From assembly GCA_029784825.1 (NCBI GenBank), contig JAFMAU010000007.1:1-64000 (forward strand): 64,000 nucleotides of DNA, given 5' to 3'. The stretch is from Nitrososphaerota archaeon (GTDB lineage Archaea > Thermoproteota > Nitrososphaeria > Nitrososphaerales > UBA183). Below the pieces are notes generated by a model. The model worked only from the letters and a program-made list of their open reading frames with translations. It made no database searches and was not told the origin of the DNA. Made by a program: the position numbers and the translations under genes. Shown in pieces: positions 58,515 to 64,000 of the stretch (positions are counted from its first letter, which is position 1; every line of letters begins with the position of its first letter).

Positions 58515-59126
58515 TTGGAGGCTCTCAAGGTGGTCCAGCTCAGGGTGGGGCCCATGGCCAACTTCGTCTACCTGCTCGTGGACAGGGCGAGTGGGGAGTC
58601 GCTGGTCGTCGACTCGGGGTGGGAGACGAAGCCGATCACAGAAGCGGCCAAGGCGGAGGACGCCAAAGTGAAGCTCGTCGTGACCACGCACCAGCACTTC
58701 GACCACGCTTCGACAGTGAAGGAGTTGGCCGAGGAGCTTGGTGCGAGGGTGGCGGCCCACTCGTCATCGCCGGTGGAGCACGACGTCTCCTTCGACCACG
58801 GAGACGAGGTCTCTCTGGGGAGGCACAAGGTGAGGGTAATGCACACGCCGGGCCACACGGCCGACAGCATCTGCCTCTATGACGGCAGAAACCTGTTCAC
58901 CGGGGACACTCTCTTCGTGGGCGCCATAGGGAGGTTCGAGAAGAGCGAGGCAGAGCGGATCTACCACAGCCTGTACGACGTCATAATGAAACTCCCGGAC
59001 CCGACCGTGGTGTACTCTGGGCACGACTACGGCGACGTGCCATTCAGGACGCTTGGAGAGGAGAAGGCGGAGAACGTTTACCTAAGGTCGAGGAGCCTCA
59101 GCGAGTTCGCTTCGACCTTCGCGTGA
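58515..59126 (+). CDS. Metallo-beta-lactamase-fold hydrolase (glyoxalase II-like)
   Basis: 203 residues: FVYLLVDRASGESLVVDSGW, metal motif THQHFDHAST (HxHxDH), VMHTPGHTADSICLY, FTGDTLFVGAIGRF and GHDYGD. Binds two metal ions; glyoxalase II or persulfide dioxygenase-like. TTG 58515 is preferred to 58482 because a CATAAAG box lies at about 58474-58480. Overlaps convergent threonine dehydratase by 29 bp. Confidence 0.87.
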   Translation: MEALKVVQLRVGPMANFVYLLVDRASGESLVVDSGWETKPITEAAKAEDAKVKLVVTTHQHFDHASTVKELAEELGARVAAHSSSPVEHDVSFDHGDEVSLGRHKVRVMHTPGHTADSICLYDGRNLFTGDTLFVGAIGRFEKSEAERIYHSLYDVIMKLPDPTVVYSGHDYGDVPFRTLGEEKAENVYLRSRSLSEFASTFA

Positions 59127-60087
59127 GTATCTTGGTGAGCAGCGGAACGGAGATGTTCCCGCCGCTGATGACCAGGACCATCTTCTCTCCGCGCTCCTTC
59201 CTGAGAGGCCCTTTCATGGCAGCGAGGGGCGAGGCCCCCGCTGGTTCCGCAAGCACGCTGGCGCCGACCAGCAGCTCGTAGACCGCGTCCTCAAGTTGCC
59301 TGTCGTTGACCAGGCCTATCTTGTCCACGTATCTGGACACGGCTTCGAATGTCAGGTCGCCCGGAACGGCAGACTGCATGCCGTCCGCTATGGTCGGCTT
59401 CGGCTTCACCTTCACCGGCCTGCCCTTCTCCACCGATTCGTACATGGAGGGGATGGCGAAGGTCTCGGCGCCGTAGACGCGGACTCCCTCGACGCTCTGT
59501 TTGAGTGCAATCGAAATGCCTGAGATAAGGCCGCCGCCGCCGATGGCCACAGCGGCGGAGTCGAGGTCCGCCAGCTGCCTGACGATCTCGAGCCCGCACG
59601 TCCCCTGCCCGGCGATGACATCCCTGTCGTTGAACGCGTGGACGAAGGACATGCTCCGCCGCCGGGCCACCCGCAGCGCGTTCTCGTAGGCCTCGTCGTA
59701 TGTGGTACCGAAGGTCAGCACCTCCGCGCCCTGGTCCTTGATTGCGTTGACCTTCTGAGGGTTCGCGTTTCTCGGCACGCAAATCACGGCCCTGACGCCG
59801 AACTTGCGGGACGCGTAGGCGATCGCGAGGCCGTGGTTCCCGGAGGAGGCCGTCACGACGCCTCTGCCGAGGGCGGAGTCTCCCATCTGCAGCAGTTTGT
59901 TGAACGCGCCCCTGATCTTGAAGACGTGGATCGGCTGGAAGACCTCGAGCTTGAGGTACACCTGCCTCCCCAGGGAGGACGAGAGCCTTCCAGAATACTC
60001 GAGGGGGGTCGGTGGGATGAACCTCCTGATCCTGGACTCTGCCTGCTCGATCTCCGCGAGCCCGGGAAGCGAGGATGCCCCACTCAT
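59098..60087 (-). CDS. Threonine/serine dehydratase (PLP fold II)
   Basis: 329 residues. HVFKIRGAFNKLLQMG has the PLP Lys, VVTASSGNHGLAIAYASRKFGV the Asn loop, AVAIGGGGLISGISIAL the phosphate-binding Gly loop. LLVGASVLAEPAGASPLAAM and KMVLVISGGNISVP follow. Deaminates threonine or serine to the 2-oxoacid. No C-terminal ACT domain, so a catabolic or unregulated form. ATG 60087; overlaps fen1 end by 4 bp. Confidence 0.92.
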   Translation of the reverse strand: MSGASSLPGLAEIEQAESRIRRFIPPTPLEYSGRLSSSLGRQVYLKLEVFQPIHVFKIRGAFNKLLQMGDSALGRGVVTASSGNHGLAIAYASRKFGVRAVICVPRNANPQKVNAIKDQGAEVLTFGTTYDEAYENALRVARRRSMSFVHAFNDRDVIAGQGTCGLEIVRQLADLDSAAVAIGGGGLISGISIALKQSVEGVRVYGAETFAIPSMYESVEKGRPVKVKPKPTIADGMQSAVPGDLTFEAVSRYVDKIGLVNDRQLEDAVYELLVGASVLAEPAGASPLAAMKGPLRKERGEKMVLVISGGNISVPLLTKILTRRSKRTR

Positions 60088-61109
60088 CCGAACCACTTCT
60101 CCAGAGTCTCGGACTTGGGTCTCGTTGTGGCTGCGACCCTGGCGAGCGCGGCCTGGACCCTGTCGCTGGAGAACGAGTGCTCGTCCACGAGGTAGGACAG
60201 GATAGCCTGGGGGTCCGGCTGCTTCCATTCCGGTCTGATGCCGGGGATGGCGGGAGGGTGCATGTAGAGCTCCCTGATGGCCGGGTAGTTGACCTTGGAG
60301 ACCTGCTCCTTGAGCTCTGCCACCTTCTCCAGGCTTCCGTGTCTCTTGAGATACTTCAGAGCCCTCACCGGCCCCACGCCTTCGAAGCCGTCGGGGTTGA
60401 AGTCTGTCCCGAGGAGTATCGCGAAGTCTACGAGCTGTTCCCTCGTCAGGCCGGTGGCCGCCATGACGGACTGCAGGGTGATCCTCTCCGGCCTGACGTT
60501 GATCACTATGCCCTTGCTGGGCAGCCTTCTCTTTCCCGAAATCGTAACGTTCCTGACGAGCACAGGCGCGCCGAAGATGATGGAGTCGTGGTCCTGGGAA
60601 GCCACCGCGTTGACGCTACCCTCGGCAGCCATGACAGAAGCCTGGGCCTCTCCTTCGGACGGCGCGTCGACGTATGGTATCCCCATGGCGTCGAGCAGCT
60701 GCTTGGAGTCGGCAACCATGTCACGGCGGAGGACGGTGGAAGCTTCGGCGTACTTCCTGGCCTGCGCCGTCTCGCCGGCTTGCAGCGCCTTCAGGTACTG
60801 GTCCTTCGCCTCCCGGCGCTGGGCCGAGCGCCTTTCGATCTCCTCGGCCTTCAGCTCCGGGGGCTTGCCGTCGAAGACGTAGACGAGCCTGATGCCGAGC
60901 TCCATGAGGTTGATGTTGCGATAGAAGAGGCCGCTGATGTGAGAGGTCACCCTCCCGCGCGAGTCCTTCAAGTGCTCCCCCGACGGCCCCCTGATTATCG
61001 CGAGGAACTGGTAGAGGGTGTTGTAGGCGTCGACGGCGAGTGTCCAGCCTCCGATGTCCTGGAGCTCTATCTTCTCCCTGGGGATGGCGTCTCCGAGGTC
61101 AACGCCCAT
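60084..61109 (-). CDS. fen: Flap endonuclease FEN1
   Basis: 341 residues. N domain GWTLAVDAYNTLYQFLAIIRG, IRLVYVFDGKPPELK; I domain APSEGEAQASVMAAEGSVNAVASQDHDSIIFGAP; and helix-hairpin-helix FAILLGTDFNPDGFEGVGP. The end SETLEKWFG is a PCNA-interacting (PIP) box. Removes 5' flaps during Okazaki fragment processing and repair. ATG 61109. Confidence 0.96.
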   Translation of the reverse strand: MGVDLGDAIPREKIELQDIGGWTLAVDAYNTLYQFLAIIRGPSGEHLKDSRGRVTSHISGLFYRNINLMELGIRLVYVFDGKPPELKAEEIERRSAQRREAKDQYLKALQAGETAQARKYAEASTVLRRDMVADSKQLLDAMGIPYVDAPSEGEAQASVMAAEGSVNAVASQDHDSIIFGAPVLVRNVTISGKRRLPSKGIVINVRPERITLQSVMAATGLTREQLVDFAILLGTDFNPDGFEGVGPVRALKYLKRHGSLEKVAELKEQVSKVNYPAIRELYMHPPAIPGIRPEWKQPDPQAILSYLVDEHSFSSDRVQAALARVAATTRPKSETLEKWFG

Positions 61110-61184
61110 TTCTGGTCGAAGTGGAGCGGTGCACCATTTATCGCTTTGGTGGGAAGAGGACGGGGGATGGAGGAATCGTGGGGC

Positions 61185-61433
61185 CTACTCGTTGATGCGC
61201 GGGATGCGGGCCTCTTCCTCTGCCTTCTCGACGATTTCGAGCCTCCGCTTGTCCTTGGCGACCCAGCGGACCGTCAGCAGACCCATGATTTCAAGCTGCA
61301 TCAGGACCTTGTTCAAGTCGTCGGGGGAACACTTGCTCCCGTTCTTGTTGAGGGCTTCGAACATGTCGCCGTCGGTGGCGCTCTTCTTCTCCTTCAGCCA
61401 CTCGAACGCTGCATATCTTAGCGGGTATTTCAT
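61185..61433 (-). CDS. Small winged-helix-like protein
   Basis: 82 residues: YPLRYAAFEWLKEKKSATDGDMFEALNKNGSKCSPDDLNKVLMQLEIMGLLTVRWVAKDKRRLEIVEK, a winged-helix fold. Possible transcription regulator. Lies alone between fen1 and aEF1B. Confidence 0.68.
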   Translation of the reverse strand: MKYPLRYAAFEWLKEKKSATDGDMFEALNKNGSKCSPDDLNKVLMQLEIMGLLTVRWVAKDKRRLEIVEKAEEEARIPRINE

Positions 61434-61505
61434 CGAATCACTACGCGGAAAAACGGCAGCCCTTGTTTGTGCCTCGGGGGTATAAATCTTCTCTGGAATC
61501 CGTGG

Positions 61506-61802
61506 TCATTGAGGAGGGAGCCTGCTCGACATCCGGCTCACCCCCATGGTCTCGGCCTGGCCCACGAGGGGTGCTGTCGAGACCGCCTGCTCCACCTTGT
61601 CGATCGTGCCCTCCTCTTCCGGCGCGACCACGTCTATGATTATCGCCGAAAGACCGAAGGCGATGGGCTCGATCTTCTGCCCGCGAAGCTGGGCGAAGCT
61701 GGGGAGCTTGCCCTTTATCGAGTCGACGATTCGCTGGTGCTCGGTCGTCGTTTCCTCAGGGAGGACCTTTATCCTTATCACGTATGAGCCCAAGCTCGGC
61801 AC
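61506..61802 (-). CDS. ef1b: Elongation factor 1-beta (aEF1B)
   Basis: 98 residues: SYVIRIKVLPEETTTEHQRIVDSIKGKL and PIAFGLSAIIIDVVAPEEEG, then DKVEQAVSTAPLVGQAETMGVSRM. The nucleotide-exchange factor for EF-1alpha, C-terminal domain only as in archaea. GTG 61802 overlaps the zinc-ribbon stop region. Confidence 0.94.
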   Translation of the reverse strand: MPSLGSYVIRIKVLPEETTTEHQRIVDSIKGKLPSFAQLRGQKIEPIAFGLSAIIIDVVAPEEEGTIDKVEQAVSTAPLVGQAETMGVSRMSSRLPPQ

Positions 61803-61985
61803 CTACGGGCCTTCGAAGCCGCAGTTGGAGCATTTGTACCTGCGCGAGAACTTCCTGCACTTTTCGCATCTCCATATCAGGACCTGATGGCAGTTGGGGC
61901 AGTAGAATTTGGTTGCCCTCTCCCCCGGTTTCACCGGCCTGTTGCACGAGTTGCACAGGGGCAGAGATATGGTCGACTGCGACAT
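61803..61985 (-). CDS. Archaeal zinc-ribbon protein next to aEF1B
   Basis: 60 residues with eight cysteines in four CxxC pairs (CNSCNRPV, CPNCHQVL, CEKCRKFS, CSNCGFEG). The gene before aEF1B in nearly all archaea; thought to be translation-linked. ATG 61985. Too short for some callers. Confidence 0.9.
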   Translation of the reverse strand: MSQSTISLPLCNSCNRPVKPGERATKFYCPNCHQVLIWRCEKCRKFSRRYKCSNCGFEGP

Positions 61986-62041
61986 TTCTCGAAAAACCCC
62001 CTCGGAGAGCTGCTGATATACGTTGCTGAGCGGCGGGCGTG

Positions 62042-63190
62042 TCAGAAGCCGGTCAGCAAAGACTTCGCCTCCGCAGAGGCCACCACTCTGGCGATCTTCA
62101 GGAGGCCGCCCACGCCCAGCGTCCCGAGGAGGGCGGTCGCGTGGAAGTCGAAGTCGGACTGCGAGAGCTTGGACGCCAGCTTGGGCGTGGCCACGGCGGC
62201 CACCATCGAGTCCAGGTCGCCGTTGGAGAGTTTCTCGTAGATTCCTCTCAGTCTCAGCATGGTCTTCATTTCCTTCAGAAACCGCTTCTCCCAGTCTGAC
62301 TGATAGCTGTCGAGCAGCGAACCGTCCTTCGATTGTATGGAATCGCTCATCCACTTCGCGGCCAGCACCGCTCCAGCTATCGAGGTCATTATGCCGCCCG
62401 CGGTCGTGGGCTTCACCTGCCCGGCGGACTCGCCCACGAAGACGCTTCGTCCCGAGACGAACGATGGTGCTGGGCCGCCGACATAGATTGGCGCCGAGAC
62501 CTTCCGAAGCAGCCTGTGCGGTCTTGATTGAAGGAAGGCGTCGAGGGCCTTGAAGCCGTGCAGCCCGCGGCCCGCCACCCCCACCTTCGCCGATCCCGGG
62601 CCCGACGGAATGACCCAGGCGAAAAAGCCAGGGTACTTCTCCACGTCCAGAAAGACTTCCACCACTCTTTCCCTGACCCAGTCGGCTTCGACCTCGTACT
62701 TGGCTGCGGGCAGGATCCCGCGCCTTGGCGACGACGCGGGCCCGGTGGCATCCACGAAGTACTTGGCTTCGAGCGACTCGCGGCCAACCCTGACGGCCAC
62801 GCCGCTCTCTGTCTCCCGGAACCCGTCGACCCTGGCCCCTGTCTTCACGGTCGCTCCCCAGGACTCGGCCTTCTCGCTCACCTGCTTGTCGTAGGCGCTC
62901 CTGTCGAGAACGACCACGTCCAGGGCGGTGGCGTTGACCACCAGGTCTCGTCCCCCGGGCGAGTGGATGGCCCCCGACGCGATCTGGTTCTGAATCACGT
63001 CCTTTCTGGGCGCGAAGCCGTAGCGTCTCAGACCCCGGAGGCTGACCAGGCCGTCGCACTTCTCCGGCTCCCCTATCTCCTCGTGCTCTTCTGCCACGAG
63101 CACCGACAGGCCACGCCTGGATGCCTCTGCGGCGAAGGCGAGCCCGGCGATGCTGCCGCCTGCGACGATCACGTCATACGGCCTGCCCAA
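62042..63190 (-). CDS. Geranylgeranyl reductase family flavoprotein
   Basis: 382 residues: FAD motif YDVIVAGGSIAGLAFAAEASRRGLSVLVAEEH, GEPEKCDGLVS (Cys near the active site), GGR-type KYPGFFAWVIPSGPGSAKVGV and SVFVGESAGQVKPTTAGGIMTSIAGA. Saturates isoprenoid chains, probably the archaeal membrane lipids or quinones. ATG 63190. Confidence 0.9.
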   Translation of the reverse strand: MGRPYDVIVAGGSIAGLAFAAEASRRGLSVLVAEEHEEIGEPEKCDGLVSLRGLRRYGFAPRKDVIQNQIASGAIHSPGGRDLVVNATALDVVVLDRSAYDKQVSEKAESWGATVKTGARVDGFRETESGVAVRVGRESLEAKYFVDATGPASSPRRGILPAAKYEVEADWVRERVVEVFLDVEKYPGFFAWVIPSGPGSAKVGVAGRGLHGFKALDAFLQSRPHRLLRKVSAPIYVGGPAPSFVSGRSVFVGESAGQVKPTTAGGIMTSIAGAVLAAKWMSDSIQSKDGSLLDSYQSDWEKRFLKEMKTMLRLRGIYEKLSNGDLDSMVAAVATPKLASKLSQSDFDFHATALLGTLGVGGLLKIARVVASAEAKSLLTGF

Positions 63191-63237
63191 GAAACGGAAA
63201 CCTTCTGCGTAAGGCTTAACCCCACTGGTAATAACCG

Positions 63238-63600
63238 TTGAAGAGACTCGTGTTGAAACAGGTCATAGTGGCCAGGGCAGACATCGGCATGGGCAAGGGA
63301 AAGCTGGCGGCCCAGGCTGCCCACGCGTCGCTGGCGGCCGCCGAGCAGGCCATGAAGCGGAAGGAGGGATGGTATGATGAATGGAAGGAGTCCGGGCAGA
63401 TGAAAGTGGTCGTGAAGGTTCACTCGGAGGAGGAATTGCAGGAGCTGTATAGGAAGGCGAAGAGCGCCAAACTGCCAGCCGCCCTCATTCAGGACAGGGG
63501 GCTGACCCAGGTCGAGCCAGGGACCATCACCTGCCTCGGCATAGGCCCCGGGCCCGACGAGCAGATCGACTCACTAACGGGGAAGCTCAAGCTCCTTTGA
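63238..63600 (+). CDS. pth2: Peptidyl-tRNA hydrolase (Pth2 type)
   Basis: 120 residues: KQVIVARADIGMGKGKLAAQAAHAS, then KVVVKVHSEEELQELYRKAKSAKLPAALIQDRGLTQVEPGT and LGIGPGPDEQIDSLTGKLKLL. Recycles peptidyl-tRNA released from stalled ribosomes. TTG 63238; 3' end overlaps truD by 4 nt. Confidence 0.95.
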   Translation: MKRLVLKQVIVARADIGMGKGKLAAQAAHASLAAAEQAMKRKEGWYDEWKESGQMKVVVKVHSEEELQELYRKAKSAKLPAALIQDRGLTQVEPGTITCLGIGPGPDEQIDSLTGKLKLL

Positions 63601-64000
63601 TTCAGCCGCCATCCTCCGAAAGGGCGGTGGGCATGGAGGTCTACGCCACGGACTCGCCGCCGTGCCACGGCAGACTCCGGGTCGCTCCCGAGGACTTCGG
63701 CGTCGAGGAATCGTTCGGAAAGGACGCCATAAGCGACCGGCCCTCCGCAGGGTACGTGCCGCTCTACCGCGTGGAGAAGCGCTCCGTGGACACGCTGCAC
63801 GTTGCCCGGGCGATGGCCGAGGTCCTGAAGAGCAGGATGGCCTACGCCGGCATGAAGGACAAGAGAGCCTTGGCGGTCCAGTACATGACGCCGACCAGCT
63901 CGAGGTCGGAGAGCCCTCCCGTGGTGGAGGTGGAGAACTTCAGGGCGACGCTGGTGGGCTATCTTCCCCGCCCAATCTCGCGCACGATGGTGGCCGGGAA
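63597..64000 (+). CDS. truD: tRNA pseudouridine synthase TruD (5' part)
   Basis: Runs off the window after about 134 residues. Starts TTG 63597 (overlapping pth2) and reads GRLRVAPEDFGVEESF, VARAMAEVLKSRMAYAGMKDKRALAVQ (catalytic Asp in GMKDKRA) and YLPRPISRTM. Forms Psi13 in tRNA. The TTG start is favoured because archaeal TruD proteins begin with a similar leader before the EVYATD block. Confidence 0.9.
   Translation, partial: MIQPPSSERAVGMEVYATDSPPCHGRLRVAPEDFGVEESFGKDAISDRPSAGYVPLYRVEKRSVDTLHVARAMAEVLKSRMAYAGMKDKRALAVQYMTPTSSRSESPPVVEVENFRATLVGYLPRPISRTMVAG

Overview
The window is a GC-rich, densely coded archaeal chromosome segment. The archaeal assignment rests on the Cbf5 pseudouridine synthase, SecY/AdkA/DUF106 gene order, a ribosomal cluster with eukaryote-like proteins (S4e, L32e, L19e, RNase P protein Rpp29), a thermosome, aEF1B, FEN1 with a C-terminal PCNA box, Dph5, DUF371 and translin-like proteins, TATA boxes about 25 nt before many GTG/TTG starts (leaderless transcripts), and tRNAs with several small introns. 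Multi-intron tRNAs and the housekeeping set point to a TACK archaeon. A heterotrophic Nitrososphaeria-type (Thaumarchaeota-related) organism is my best guess; no rRNA is present to settle it.

Layout. 1-1.9 kb: 3' part of guaB, a P-loop kinase and a two-intron tRNA-Ser(GGA). 1.9-5.86 kb: accessory DNA bounded by three copies of the 5' end of that tRNA (1862-1886, 4480-4504, 5836-5859), which I read as two small tandem elements integrated at the tRNA. They carry a truncated tyrosine recombinase, a RHH/RelE toxin-antitoxin pair, a pair of membrane proteins and small orphan genes. 6.4-14.2 kb: a CBS protein and a catabolic locus made of a CaiB-type CoA-transferase, a full Liv-type ABC transporter, a HpcH-type CoA lyase and a MaoC hydratase, plausibly C5-dicarboxylate (itaconate/mesaconate-like) use. 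14.2-26.1 kb: the minus-strand ribosomal protein/secretion cluster from rpl22 to cbf5. 26.3-29.6 kb: sdhACDB. 29.6-37.4 kb: sufC-sufB-sufD-Rieske-sufS-sufU, where sufB holds two inteins. 37.5-43.9 kb: a GAF-type fRMsr, aquaporin and an arsenic module (arsM, arsC, acr3, arsR) followed by an FmdE-like protein and a TSUP permease. 43.9-50.7 kb: thermosome, an OCD-family dehydrogenase, DUF371, a mevalonate-diphosphate-decarboxylase-family enzyme, an SDR, a methyltransferase and a HEAT-repeat protein. 50.8-54.6 kb: a free-standing LAGLIDADG endonuclease, a tRNA-Lys(CUU) with three introns, and a 2,980-bp transposon. 54.7-64 kb: housekeeping genes (dph5-DUF357 fusion, a RibL-like cytidylyltransferase, translin, an Hjc-like nuclease, thioesterase, MBL hydrolase, threonine dehydratase, fen1, aEF1B with its zinc-ribbon partner, a geranylgeranyl reductase family protein, pth2, start of truD).

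The most unusual unit is the transposon at 51642-54621. It has about 48-bp terminal inverted repeats (43 of 44 core bases match) and a 7-of-8-bp target duplication. It carries an SDH/ClpP-fold serine protease and a small basic protein as cargo, an AbrB-like gene divergent from a 28-codon ORF, a transposase with SWIM-like and zinc-ribbon N-terminal domains, and a small membrane protein. Between abrB and the 28-codon ORF lie four TTAG-N4-CTAA palindromes, two of them exact inverse complements around a TATA box. This looks like a self-regulated transposon with protease cargo. Other oddities are the double-intein SufB, the tandem tRNA-Ser insertions, and a cytidylate kinase gene with no canonical start codon that keeps its P-loop.
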